From Crocodylus rhombifer (taxonomy: Eukaryota; Chordata; Crocodylia; Crocodylidae): a stretch of 64,000 nucleotides of DNA. Both the position numbers and the translations under genes were made by a program. The stretch spans positions 620,001 to 684,000 of the forward strand of contig JAVSML010000042.1 of NCBI GenBank assembly GCA_038503035.1, read 5' to 3'. Each line of letters starts with the position of its first letter. The stretch's first letter is position 1. This document shows positions 12,056-22,690 of the stretch, in pieces. The notes beneath the pieces are model-generated. The model had not been told where the DNA came from, did no database searches, and saw nothing but the letters and a program-made list of their open reading frames with translations.

Positions 12056-12293
12056 CCCCTTTACTGAAAAAGAATTTCATTTGTTGGCTGCTATTTATAC
12101 TTCCTTGGATTATTCTCAATTCTAAATTAGTTTTTTCAAATTGAATATTTTCCTCCAGCCGAAAGGTCAGTGGATTTCTAAATCTGGCCTGTTTCTATTT
12201 AAAGCAGAGGCACTCTCTCATCTGCTGTTCTTGAAAGTCAGTGAGAGAAGAAAAAGCTCAAGGCTATCTGCTGCTGGAAGCATGGAGCATTAG

Positions 12294-12333
12294 GAGATTC
12301 ATAGATGTTAGGGATGGCAGAACACCTCTAACA
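12294..12333 (-). repeat. CR1 3' terminal scrap
   Basis: The string gattcatagatgttaggga is the inverted form of the CR1 3' end (the end near 9,385-9,400 reads ctgatgtctatgaaatc). Only about 40 bp are recognisable. Confidence 0.4.
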
Positions 12334-12402
12334 CTGCTCTTTTTCTAAACTTGCCTCTGTTTTTTCTCTCTCCTCCCCTGCTTTTCCCCCCAGCAGAGAG
12401 GG

Positions 12403-12439
12403 AATTTGCATGTACAGTTGGACATGAAGCTATTATAAA
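12403..12439 (+). repeat. Short dispersed repeat, copy 1
   Basis: About 36 bp starting atttgcatgtacagttgg recurs at 26,431-26,467 in the same orientation with two mismatches, then diverges. The pyrimidine-rich stretch just upstream (12,358-12,392) also resembles 22,275-22,308. The family is unknown. Confidence 0.5.
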
Positions 12440-12737
12440 TGCTGCTCCTTGTGGAGCTGATGAAAGGTTCCCCAGTTATGAAGTCATACTTCCCAGAAGA
12501 CAAAAATGAGGTAATGCTTTGACTCTGGACATCACTGAAAGTCTCATGGTACCCAATTCTAAAGTGCTTGACTGGGTATTATCCCAAGTCTCCAGATAGG
12601 GAAATTGAGACTCCAAAGGCTGAAGACAGCAGACCTCAGGGCAGAAGTCCTCACTCATAGTCCTCTTCTCTAACAACTAGATAATGTTGCCCATGAGTTT
12701 CTGGGACAAAATTCTTCTACAACTCCTGACCTCTCCC

Positions 12738-13360
12738 GAACCGCGCAAACAGGGAGCGCAAACAGGCGCACGCCAGAGTCTGCGCCAGGGCGGGTGAGGG
12801 CTAGGAGCTTGGAAGCCCAAGAGTCGGCTCACCAGGGATCCCCTAGCGGGACGAAGCTCCGGCCGGCAAGTGGGGTTCCCACAGGGGGCGGGGCTGCAGG
12901 CAGACACAGCTGATTGACTGGCTCAGCTGACTGTCTGATTGGCCCTGCTGATTGGCCCTGGAAATCTGAACCCGGGCTAATTGGCTGGCCAAAGCAGTCA
13001 GCTGAGGATGCCGGAGGGAGCACATGTGCCCCCGATATCCCCCATTCCTTGAGGTGATGGCAGCAGCAGCAGCAGCGATCCGCAGCTAAGGGACAGCTGC
13101 GGCAACGAGGAGGTAAGCCAGGGGAAGGGAGCAAGTGGGGCCAGGTGCTGGCGATCGGGCAGGGGACTCTTTCCCTGCCTGATCCCATTTAGCCACACCG
13201 ACTGGGAGCCGCGCTCCTGAGCCGCACGAACAGGCATGTTCTTTAGGGGCGCACCGGAGTTTCTGCCGGGGTTCGCGCAGGGAGGTGCGCGAGAGGCCGC
13301 AGGCAATGGAAGAGCCAACGGTGGGAGCAGCAGCAGCAGCAGTTGTCTCCAAGTAAGTGA
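12738..13360 (+). repeat. CR1 copy 2 5' region with two promoter-like monomers
   Basis: The motif near 5,187 in copy 1 (gagccgcgcgaacagg) occurs twice here, as gaaccgcgcaaacagg at 12,738 and gagccgcacgaacagg at 13,219. Each is followed by a diverged block with gcgca..ccggagt-like words, and later by a CAG-repeat tract (near 13,060 and 13,329) ending in a GTAAG-type word. This reads as two tandem 5' UTR units about 480 bp apart. LINE promoters usually lie in the 5' UTR; promoter function here is inference. Confidence 0.5.
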
Positions 13361-14364
13361 GTGGGGGTGAGAACATGGCTGCTTCCTGGCCCAGGGACCG
13401 GTGAGGCTTCCACGCAGGTGGGGCCACCTGCCTGCGGGGGCTGCCTGGCTTGGTCCCTGGGGCCGGGGAGGGATGCGGAGGCAGGGGCGTCTCTCACCTG
13501 TCCCACCTGTGCCAGGATTGCAGTGCTGCAGGGGCAGGTGAGAGAGCTCCAGGTGGAGGTGAGCAGGCTGCGGGGGATCAGGGCATGGAGGACGAGATTG
13601 ATGGGTCCTTACTCTCTCTGCAGGGCCTGTCCCCTCAGGCTGTCACCACCCAGGATTCTGCAGGAGGCGAATGGAGGACAGTCACCTCCAGGGCCAGGCG
13701 GCATCGCAGGCAGCACATAGCTGCATCAACTGTCACCCCAGTACAATTGGGGAACAGGTATGCAGCCCTGGCAGCCCTGGAGGAGACTGGGCATAAGGAA
13801 GGAGGAAGGGAGGTAGCCATGCTCTCATCCAGCAAGCCAGCATCCAAACCAACTGAGCATCGTCCAGTGACCCAGAGGAAGAGATGTTGGGTCATCATCA
13901 TAGGGGACTCCCTCCTCAGAGGAACGGAGGGACCCATCCGCCACATGGACCCCAATGTGAGAGAAGTGTACTGTCTCCCAGGAGCCAAGATTAGGGACGT
14001 CACAGGGAAGATCACTGACCTCATCCGGCCTTCCAACTACTATCCTATGGTTTTCATCCATGTGGGAACCAATGATGCAGCCCAGAGTAGTCCGGACCAG
14101 ATCATGCATGACTACATGGTTCTGGGGGCCAAGCTTAGAAAGTCGGGGGCCCAGGTGACCTTTTCATCCCTCCTCCTGGTTAGTGGAGGCCGTCAGAGGC
14201 AGAGCACCTGCATCCATGAGGGAACTGGCACCTCCGGAGTTAGTGTCATCATGCTGGATTTGGCTTCCTGGACCACGACCCGCACTTCAGAGCAGAGGGC
14301 GTCCTGGGGCATGATGGTCTCCATCTCTCCCCCAAAGGTAAGAGTTTGTTTTCTTCCAGGCTAG
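13361..14364 (+). pseudogene. CR1 copy 2 ORF1 (coiled coil plus SGNH esterase), frameshifted
   Basis: The first part (frame of 13,361) has CGGC and CPTC cysteine pairs and a coiled-coil stretch around VRELQVEVSRLRGI. Near 13,590 the coding sense moves to the frame of 13,450. That frame carries the esterase domain with an intact GDS nucleophile block (IIGDSLLRG, near 13,910) and GTND (near 14,068). The tail is damaged: near 14,200 homology to copy 1 leaves the frame, and the DGLHLS-like block near 14,310 is read in another frame. The order of domains matches copy 1. Unlike copy 1 it keeps the catalytic GDS, so the two copies lost function by different routes. Confidence 0.8.
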
Positions 14365-14473
14365 TTGACCTCCTCTGGTGGGCTTTAAAATAAGTTCATC
14401 AGGAGATGGGGATCCACAGGAGCAAGAGAAAACTCAACCAGGTGTAGGATCTGCCCAGGTAAGAGCTCAGGTA

Positions 14474-14845
14474 CCGTATTTTTCGGACCATAAGACGCAC
14501 CTGACCATAAGACGCACCCAGTTTTTATGGCAGAGAGACTATGTGTGCCGGTGGCCGGCCATTTTTATTGCCGGCTCCCGGCCACCGGCACGGGCGCCAG
14601 CTTCTGGTGTAAACAAGCGGCGGATGTCCCGCTCGGGCTCCGCCACCTCCGCGGGCAAGCTCCGCCCCGTCTCCCCGGGACATGGCATAAACAAGCGGCG
14701 GGTGTCCCGCTCGGGCTCTGCCGCCTCCGCGGGCAAGCTCCGTCCCATCTCCCCGGGACACACACCTTCAGACCATAAGACGCACCCTCATTTTCCCCCC
14801 ACTTTTGGGGGGAAAAAAGTGCGTCTTATGGTCCGAAAAATACGG
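14474..14845. mobile_element. TA-flanked MITE with perfect 27-bp TIRs
   Basis: This is a 372-bp insertion in CR1 copy 2. The first and last 27 bp are perfect inverted repeats beginning ccgtatttttcgg, and TA lies on each side (14,472-14,473 and 14,846-14,847). The word accataagacgcac repeats just inside the left end and again near the right end. The middle is a GC-rich tandem pair with period 78 (14,610-14,687 and 14,688-14,763). TA duplications point to Tc1/mariner-like transposases; a PIF/Harbinger-like origin cannot be excluded. There is no coding capacity. Perfect TIRs and few differences between the tandem units suggest a fairly recent insertion. Confidence 0.85.
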
Positions 14846-14883
14846 TATATACCAAGGGACCAGCTGTCTCTCAGGAAGGGGAG

Positions 14884-17657
14884 GTGCCCAGGGCTCCATC
14901 GGGGGGATTAAGGTGTCTCTTCACTAATGCAAGAAGCATGGGGAACAAGCGGGAGGAGCTTGCTCTCCTGCTTGCAAGTAGTAAAATCAACCTGGTTGGC
15001 CTAGTGGACACATGGTGGGATGAAACTTTTGACTGGGCATTAGACATAGAGAGCTATAGGTTGTTTAGAAGAGATAGGAAGGGGAAAAAAGGTAGGGGGG
15101 TTGCGCTCTCTTTTAGAGAACAGTATACCAGCTCTACCTTCCAAATGGACCAGAGGAAGGCTTAACTGAGATCCTGTGGGTCAAACTTCAAGGAGGGTGG
15201 GGGGAGAAGGATCTGGTAGAGGTTTACTACAGGCCATCACATCAGGAGGAAGAGCTGAAATGGATCTGAAATTTTCCAGGCAGCTGGGGGAGGCTGTGCA
15301 TGCAAAGGATGTTGTGGTCATGGGTGATATGAATTACCCTGAAATCCACTGGGAGGAGCTGTCGCCCAGGTCTAGCCACACAGAAAGGTTCCTGATGTGT
15401 GTACAGAACTTACACCTCATGCAGGAGGTACACATCCCCACCAGGGAGAACACCATACTGGATCTGGTGTTAGCCTCTGCGGATGACCTGGTGGGGGATG
15501 TGCTAGTACAAGGGAGGCTAGGGGACAGTGATCATGAAATGATTCAGTTTGCTATTCAGAGAAAGGTGGGGAGAGTAACTAGCACAGCACAAATGCTTGA
15601 CTTTAGGAAAGCCAACTTCGATGTGCCCAGGGCAGTAGTCAGGGAGGTACTCGGAGCCCAGAGTATAGCTAGTATGGGGGTCCAGGAAAGGTGATCCTTC
15701 CTCAAGGAGGCTATCCTTGGGGTGCAGCAGAACGCAAATCCACTGAGCAGAAAGGCAGGAAAAGGGTCCAAGAAACCTTCATGGCTGAGCGCAGATATCC
15801 AGGCTGGCCTGAGGGCAAATTAAAAATCGTACTGGCGGTGGAAGCAGGGGGCAGGGACAAAGGAGGAGTACACCTCCCTGACCCGAGCTTGTAGGGATTT
15901 GGTAAGGAAGGCGAAAGCAGCACTGGATCTTAGATTAGCTTCTCGAATTAAGATTAACAAAAAGTCCTTTTTCAAGTATATATGTAGCAAGAAGAAGTCT
16001 CGGGGTAACACTGGACCCCTACGAGGCAGGGCAGGGCAGGGCAGGGCACTTGGTGATGGACGCGTGAGAGAAGACAGAACTCTTCAACAAGTTCTTTGCC
16101 TCCGTGTTCCTGTCTGATGACAATGGGGTGCTCTCAGGTGATAGCGTAGAGAGGCCCGGGAAGGATGCGAGTCCTTTGACTGCTAGTTCAGACCTAGTTA
16201 AGGATTACCTGGAGGGCTTAGATGTGTCCAAATCAGCAGGCCCGGCTGACCTTCATCCGGGGGTGCTGAGGGAATTGGCTGGTGTCATTGTGGAGCCATT
16301 GGCACGGCTGTTCAAGGACTCCTGGTGCTTGGGCCAAGTCCCTGAGGACCGGAAAAGGGCCAATGAGGTCCCTATTTTCAAGAACGAGAAGAAGGAAGTG
16401 CCTGACAACTACAGGCCAGTCAGCCTCACTTCTATCTTGGGGAAGGTCTTGGAAAAAATTATCAAGGGCCGCATGTGTGAGAGCCCTTCAGGGGAAGTGA
16501 TGTTGAGGGGTAACCAGCATGGGTTCATGCAAGGCCGATCCTGCCTAACCTGGCCTCTTTCTATGACCAGGTAACAAAGAGCTTAGATGGAAAGGAGGAA
16601 ATCGATGTCATCTTCTTGGACTTCTAGAAGGCCTCTGACACAGTGTCCCACCCAATTCTGGTGGGCAAGCTGAGGGGCTGCGGCATGGATGAATGCACAG
16701 TCACATGGGTGGCAAACTGGCTCCAGGGGCGCACCCAGGGGGTGGTGGTTGATGGGTCCATGTCGACCTGGGAGGGTGTGGGCAGCAGAGCCCCCCAGGG
16801 CACAGTACTTGGGCCAATGCTGTTCAATATCTTCATTAGCGACCTGGACGAGGGTGTGGAAAGCACCCTGTTCAAGTTCGCTGATGACACCAAGCTGTGA
16901 GGTAAAGTGAATACACGGGCAGGCAGGGACCGCATCCAGGCAGACCTGGATAGGTCAGAGAAGTGCACGGATCTGAACAGGATGCGGTTCAACAAGGACA
17001 AGTCCAGGGTGCTGCACCTGGGGAGAGGGAACCAGCATTATGGTTATAGGTTAGGGGCTGACCCTCTCAGCAGCACAGAGGCAGAGAGGGATCCTGGAGT
17101 CAGGACAGACTCCAGGATGAATATAAGTTGCCAATGCAACAAAGCAATAGGCAGAGCCAACCGCAGCCTGTCCTGCATCAACAGGGGCATCACTAACAGG
17201 TCCAGAGAGGTCTTGCTCCCCCTCTATGCGGCGTTGGTCAGGCCGCAGCTGGAGTACTGTGTCCAGTTCTGGGTGCTGCACTTCAAGAGGGACGTGGGGA
17301 ACCTGGAGAGGGTCCAGAGGAGGCCACTCATATGGTTGGGGGCCTCCGTGGCCAGCCCTATGAGGAGAGGCTGAGGGACCTGAATCTCTTCAGTCTCCAC
17401 AAGAGGAGACTGAGGGGGGATCTTGTGGCTGCCTACAACCTTATCAGGGGCAGCAGCAGGGATTTGGGAAAAGTGTATTCACCAGGAACAATGGCCACAA
17501 GCTGAGGGAGGATAGGTTTAGGTTAGATATTAGGAAGAACGACTTCACTGTAAAGGTGGCCAGAGCCTGGAATAGGCTTCCCAGAGAGGTGGTGCTCTCA
17601 CCTTCCCTGGAAATCTTCAAGAGGAGACTGGACAGGCACCTGGCTGGGGTCTTATGA
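14884..17657 (+). pseudogene. CR1 copy 2 ORF2 (endonuclease plus reverse transcriptase), heavily degraded
   Basis: Coding sense can be followed in pieces across several frames. The endonuclease shows FTNARSMGNK near 14,920, VDTWWDE (the usual Glu of ETWWD is Asp here), VMGDMNYPE near 15,320 and an intact GDSDHEM near 15,525. The reverse transcriptase begins near 16,230 (SAGPADLHPGVL) and shows NYRPVSLTSILGKVLE near 16,410. A stop (TAG at 16,625-16,627) sits inside motif A, directly after LDF. Motif C FADD is intact near 16,880 but is followed at once by TGA at 16,898-16,900, where the family has Trp (a TGG-to-TGA change). Further frame changes occur near 15,160, 15,690, 16,050, 16,545 and 17,330. 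The original end is probably TGA at 17,655-17,657. Confidence 0.85.
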
Positions 17658-18094
17658 CCCCTCCCACTCCCACTGTCATTCCTGCCCATGGCAGGGGGTC
17701 GGACTCGATGATCTGTCTAGGTCCCTTCCAAGTCATTGATTCTGTGATTTTATGATTGCTCCCTAGCTCTCTACTTACAAAAAAACCCTCATGTTCCTTA
17801 CAAGGGTAATTAAGGACCATACTAAAGATGAAATGGCTTCATTACCCAGGTGAATTCCATAATAAAGAGAGACAGCTCTGATATGCAACATTCAAAAGAG
17901 GCACCTGATTATTTTTCTTTCCTCTACCTGTCCGGAAGTACAAGAGTTTTTGGATTGTATAGGCAGCAATGTCAGAAGACTCTATTCTGACCATCTATTC
18001 TGGCATAACCAATGCCACACAACTCAATTGTGACCAAAGGGGTTGATTCAGCATCCTCAACAGACAAGGTGCCATCCACAGTTTTAGAGTTCAA

Positions 18095-18247
18095 TGTTCA
18101 AAGTCAGAGATTTGGTTTAAAAGGCCATTTTGAAACTGGTTTGTGTGCACTGAACTTATGTTCTGTTCCAAGTTTAAACTACTTTCTGATCACTTAAACC
18201 AGTGTATTTGTAACTTCTGTCCCTAGCCAGGGCACCTTGTGTTGACA
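18095..18247 (-). repeat. Family H repeat, short copy
   Basis: This copy has the block tgcactgaacttatgttctg, two diverged gtttaaac/aaaccagt words and the end tctgtccctagccagggcac, in the same orientation as 4,690-5,005. Only one terminal half is present. Confidence 0.6.
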
Positions 18248-19324
18248 GCATACTACAATATGAATTCAGGCTTAGGTTCCCAGTCACTTTAAATTCTCAG
18301 GCTCCTTTGAGCCAGTCTCTAATGACAAAATTGATATGGCAGCTTCTAGAAGTGGCACTTTGGTTTACCTTGTAGTTTGATTAAAAATGTAACCAAATAA
18401 AACCACAAGGGAATATTTTTTACTGGAAAAGGGAAGAGCTAATACTGGTGTTTTTACAACAGTGCCCTGCATTTTCCATATTTGTTACCATCATCAACAA
18501 CACCAGCAAATCAGAATGAGTTTTGTCAAGAAACTGCTTTTCACTTCAACAAAGCCAAAAGTTTCAATTCACAGTTAAAGAAAAGGTCAACCATACTCAT
18601 ACTGTCTTTTCTCACAAGTACTGTCCCTTTCAGTGCTGCACAGATGCCTTTTGGGAGCAGCATACAGAAGTGGCGGGAGACAATATTTGAACTAAGAACC
18701 TAGAGGCAATTCCATCTCTAAAAGCTGTAAATAATCTACCAAACTGCTTCACCTGCTCGACTGATGACATGTGTACTTGTTTCATATAGGAGCACTGCAT
18801 GGTAAGAACAGAATAAGGGAAGCAAGAAAATACAATTGTCATCAAATTAACAAGGAGCAAGAGCAGAAATCACAGCAGAAGCCACACCAGCATCTTCTTC
18901 CCTTAGGCAAGCATTCATGCAAAAGCAACCAAACAATATGTTCCAGAAGCTGGCCCTGTTCCAAGGACAGATTATACTAGTCATGTCTGACATCCATAAA
19001 TAAATAAAGATCAGCTTGCGGCCACATTGGGCAAGAGGCTGCCCCCAGACTACCTAATAATTACTGGTAAGAAACTCTGATAATCCCCACTTGGGAAATT
19101 CCCTCTGAATCCCTTCACAATAGAAGGCCTGCAGTATTTGTCACTTATTTTTTGGAGCAGTAGAGGATTTAGTCACCTAAACATCTGGATGTCGTGGCAT
19201 CTGCAATGATCTCGTGATTCCTGCATTAAGCTGAGGAAGCCAAAGTCCCTCCACACAATTCCCTTGGTTCCTCTTCTGCCATGAAGAAAGGAGACAGAGA
19301 GCTTTTGTTGGGTCTGAATGAATT
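18248..19324. other. Unassigned non-coding sequence
   Basis: I see no gene or clear repeat. Open frames are under 80 codons with no domain. Confidence 0.45.
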
Positions 19325-21906
19325 CAAGTGGGCAGGCTGGATGGACTTCATCCCAGGGTACTGAAGGAACTGGCAGAGATCTTGGAGCCCTTGGCAATGA
19401 CCTTTGTGAAGTTGTGAGAGATAGGCCAGGTACTAGATGACTGGAAAAAGGCCAATGCAGTGCCCCTTTTTAAAGAAGGCACAAAGGAGGACCTGGAGAA
19501 CTACAGACCGATTAGTCTTACCTCAACATCTGCAAAGTTACTGGAGCTTATCCTGAGAAAGACCATTTGCAAGCATCTGGAGGAGAAAAGGCTGATCACA
19601 AGCAGCCAGCATGGATTTATGAAAAACAAATCACATCAAACAAACTTGATCTCCTTCTCTGACAAAGTAGCAACTTGGATGGATGAAGGGAATGCTGTAG
19701 ATATAGTGCATCTACACTTCAGCAAGGCTTTCCACAACAAGGTCCTACACAACCTTCTCAAACTAATTGGAGAAATGTGGTCTACTACAGCTACTACAAG
19801 GTGGATAGCTATCTGGCTCAATAGCCACAAACAAAGGGTAATTATTTATGGGTCCATGTCGGAATGACAGGTTTCAAGTGGAGTCCCACAGATGGAGTCC
19901 CCTAGGCCTGGTGCTGTTCAATGCGTTTGTTAACGATTTGGGTGCTATCATAGAAAGCTTCTTAAGCAACTTTTCAGACAACACAAAGGAAAGGATTGTG
20001 AACATGTTGGAGGAGATGAGCACAATTCAGAAGGATCTTGACAGATTGGAAAGTTGGGCTACAGCTAACTGGATGAAGTTCAATGTGGACAAATGGAAAG
20101 TGCTTTGCCTTGGGAGGCAAAGTCAAAAATACAAAAATAAAATGCATGCTGGACGTCAAGACTATGGAAAAGGATCTGAGAGTCTTGGCAGCAAATAGCC
20201 TTAATATGAGTCTGCAGTGTGATACAGCCACACAAAAGGCAAAAGTGGTTTTGGGATGTGTAGCACGGCACTAGGGTGCCTGCTACTGGTAACAGCAATA
20301 TGGGCTCAGCTGCCACTCACCAGGGCAGCACAGATGGGGGTTGCTGAGACAACCAGTTGGGTCAGCTGACCAGAAGGGGGCAAGGCCTGGCCTATATAAA
20401 CAGCCAGGCTGAGGCTGGAAGGTCAGTTCCCCTCTGGCAGCCTAAGAAGTGGGAGTTCTGCTGGAGCAAGCAGGGCGGGCGTAGCAAAGAAGCCTGATGG
20501 CCTGAGCAGTGTTGGCATGATGGTACGGGGTGGAGAGAACCCTGACAGGGATATGGACGAAGCATAGCCAGGTTGGCTTGGGATTTATGTTACAGCCAAG
20601 GGGCTTTGTGTTTTCTGTTTTGTTGTTGTGTTTCACCGGAGGACTGGGCGAGACTGTAGGAGTTGGAGGAGGCCTCATGGGAGCTCCCCAGTAGTGGGGG
20701 GGGGTTCCTGGCACTGGAGAGTGGCGCTGCGTTTTGGGGTGTCCCGGCCCTAGTGTGGGCAGCATCAGGAGGAGCCCAGTGTGGGCGTAGGCAAGAAGCC
20801 CCAGTGGGGCATAAGACCCGGGAAAGGGGTCTGGGGGCCAGGTAAGGCTGAGGCCGCCTGAGCCCCAATTAGGAGAAGCCCAGTGGGCATAAGACCCAGG
20901 AAGGGGGTCTGGGAGCCAGGTAAGGCTGAGGCCGCCTGAGCCCCAATTGCGGGGAATCGCGAGGCAAGGCCCCAGTGCGGGCAGGGGAATCATGAGGCAA
21001 GGCAGGTCCCAGTGTGGGCGGGGAATTGCGAGGCAAGGCCCCGGTGCGGGCGGGGAATCGCGAGCAAGGCCCCAGGGAAGGCGGTTCGCATAAAGGCAAA
21101 GGCAAGCCCAGGGAGGGCGATTCGCATAAAGGCAAAGGCTAGCCCAGAGTGGGCAATATCAGGAGCACGAGCCAGGCCCCAGTTGGGGGTGGGGAACAGG
21201 AGCCAGGCCCCAGTTGGGGGCGGGGAGCCGGAGACAGGCCCCGGTGTGGCGAGGGCCACGAGGGAAGCGAGGGGGCGCCCGTGAGGGCACAGGCGGGCAA
21301 TTCAACAGAGCCCCGGTACAGCAAGGCACTATGCCACGGATGGCAAGAAGGCAGCCTCCCTTTAATGATATTTACCAGCAAGACGTGGCAGCCGAGATAG
21401 AGAGGGTGCATTTGGACCCAATTTGGCACGGTAGGCAGGGGCGCTAGGGGAGTTCACGGCACCCCTAGGTCGCACTGCCACACTGGTGCATCAATAGAAG
21501 GATTAGGTAAAAGACATGGGCTGTGATAGTGCTTCTCTACTCAGCACAGATTAGGCCTCATCTGGGGTACTGTGTGCAGTTCTAGGTTCCACATTTCAAA
21601 AGGATGTGGAGCAGTTAGAGAGGGTCCAGATGATAAAAGGCTTGGAAAGCAAGTTATATGAGAAGAGGCTGAAGGAGCTAAGCACATCCAACTTGCAGAA
21701 AAGATGCTCAAGAGTGGACATGATATTAGTCTTCAAATACCTGAAGGGCTGCCATAAAGAAGAGGGAAAGCAACTTTTCTCTCATCCTGTGGAGAAAAGG
21801 GCACAGACCAATGGCTTGAAGTTCCAGCAAAAGAAGTTTAGATTGGATATCCATAAAAGTTTCTTCACTGTTAGAATAGTGAGGCCTCTACCCAGGAACC
21901 ATTGAG
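19325..21906 (+). pseudogene. CR1 copy 3 reverse transcriptase fragment
   Basis: The frame from 19,460 carries RT blocks NYRPISLTS and SQHGFMKN. Motif A reads HLHFSKAF where the family has YLDF: the catalytic Asp codon is CAC at 19,715-19,717. A frame change near 19,865 leads to VLFNAFVNDL and then FSDNTK, where the family has FADDTK, so the second catalytic block is also altered. After the insertion the frame at 21,606 continues the C-terminal part, with a run of diverged family words near 21,640-21,870. No endonuclease is present. It is clearly inactive. Confidence 0.8.
20259..21482. mobile_element. 1.2-kb repeat-packed insertion with imperfect inverted ends
   Basis: The ends are TG...CA and form an imperfect inverted pair of about 22-25 bp: the left starts tgtagcacggcactagggtg, and the right end on the other strand starts tgtggcagtgcgacc. 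The left part has a TATA-like ctatataaa near 20,392. From about 20,800 to 21,250 it is a succession of short tandem arrays: a 78-bp pair sharing aggctgaggccgcctgag (20,841 and 20,919), then units with gaggcaaggcccc, then a 36-bp pair with gcataaaggcaaaggc, then units with gagccaggccccagttggg. Near 21,331 an ATG opens a 38-codon frame. TG/CA ends and a TATA box would suit an LTR element; the inverted ends would suit a DNA element. No clean target duplication was seen. The class is open. Confidence 0.6.
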
Positions 21907-22455
21907 CGTATATTGAAAAACATTTTATAGAAGCAGGACATTGGCTGTTGTGGTTCCCTTGCTTTGCAGGTTAAAGTGTTAGGTCTGTGTTGTGTCAGGG
22001 TTGACAAACATCTTACACAGAATTTAGACTACGGATTGTATACAACTGTCTGGATATGCATGGTCCTACCTCAGACAGGGGCTTGGACTAGATGACCTTT
22101 GGAGGTCCCTTCAAGCCCCAATTCTTTATGATCCTTGCAACACCACCTTGCACTGACAGCAGAAACTTCCCAACATCCCCATCTTCTCAGGGTAGCATCT
22201 GGTATCCAGGTGCATTTCCAGTTGGGAATCTACATTCATCTGGTGGGAGGATGCCAGAGAGAGTAGCTGCCTCCTGATTTTCTCTCTCTCCTCCCCTGAT
22301 TTTCCCCCGCAACCAAAATAAAAAAGCTGCAGGTATCTGATGCCATGAAAAAACCTCCATTATATTTAGTCAACAATTACACCTTCCTTTCTTCTCAAGA
22401 CACTTGTCAGCCTGGCTACATATGTGCTCACATGTGGCACAGTTGCAGAAGACAT

Positions 22456-22690
22456 GTCATTGAATCAAAGAGTTGGATAAAGATCATCTTGTCCAGCCCT
22501 CACCATGAACACATGTATGTCTAAATCATCCCTGTCCAATGTTTATCCAACCTCTTGGAAACCTTTAATGAAGGAGAGTCCACAACTTCCCCAGGTAATC
22601 TATTTTACTGTTCCAGTGTTCTAACAGCAAGGAAGTTTTTCCTGATAACAATTAGATAACAATTACAACAAACCAAGTGTGTCTGAAACG
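22456..22690 (-). repeat. Old CR1/L2-like 3' fragment
   Basis: Blocks such as gaatcaaagagttgg, gatcatcttgtccagccct, the ccaacctcttggaaacc word and caaggaagtttttcctga are the inverted form of the CR1 3' coding and UTR region (KKFF-type motif followed by the dispersed gggacc region). It is strongly decayed and was not further assigned. Confidence 0.55.

Larger units (their letters stand above)
9410..12293. other. AT-rich non-coding sequence
   Basis: No gene is supported. Apart from a MIR-like piece (10,590-10,690) and a GC-rich hAT-like remnant (11,760-12,055), I see only AT-rich sequence, homopolymer runs and open frames under 100 codons. Confidence 0.5.
12735..17757 (+). mobile_element. Full-length but decayed CR1 LINE (copy 2, different subfamily)
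   Basis: This is a second CR1 with a long GC-rich 5' region, ORF1 and ORF2, and a bird-like 3' end (tcggactcgatgatctg, then diverged repeats around attctgtgattttatgatt at 17,739-17,757). Its ORFs differ widely from copy 1 and carry many stops and frameshifts, so it is another and probably older subfamily. It is interrupted by the MITE at 14,474-14,845, between ORF1 and ORF2. Without that insertion the element is about 4.65 kb. Confidence 0.9.
19325..22133 (+). mobile_element. Older CR1 LINE (copy 3), split by a 1.2-kb insertion
   Basis: This is a 5'-truncated CR1 running from the start of the reverse transcriptase (diverged DGLHPRVLKEL) to the 3' end (ggaggtcccttcaagcccc near 22,100, then ttctttatgatcc). 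It is interrupted at 20,259-21,482. The coding blocks on both sides join at the conserved VLGC region: the left side ends tttgggatg and the right side resumes gtgcatcaatagaagg. Sequence differences from copies 1 and 2 are large, so it is an older subfamily. Confidence 0.8.

Noticed and set aside
14378..14911. 177-codon frame crossing the MITE
   Set aside because: It begins in decayed CR1, passes through the MITE and its tandem core (the repeated SRSGSA-type words) and ends in the next CR1 ORF. It is not a gene.
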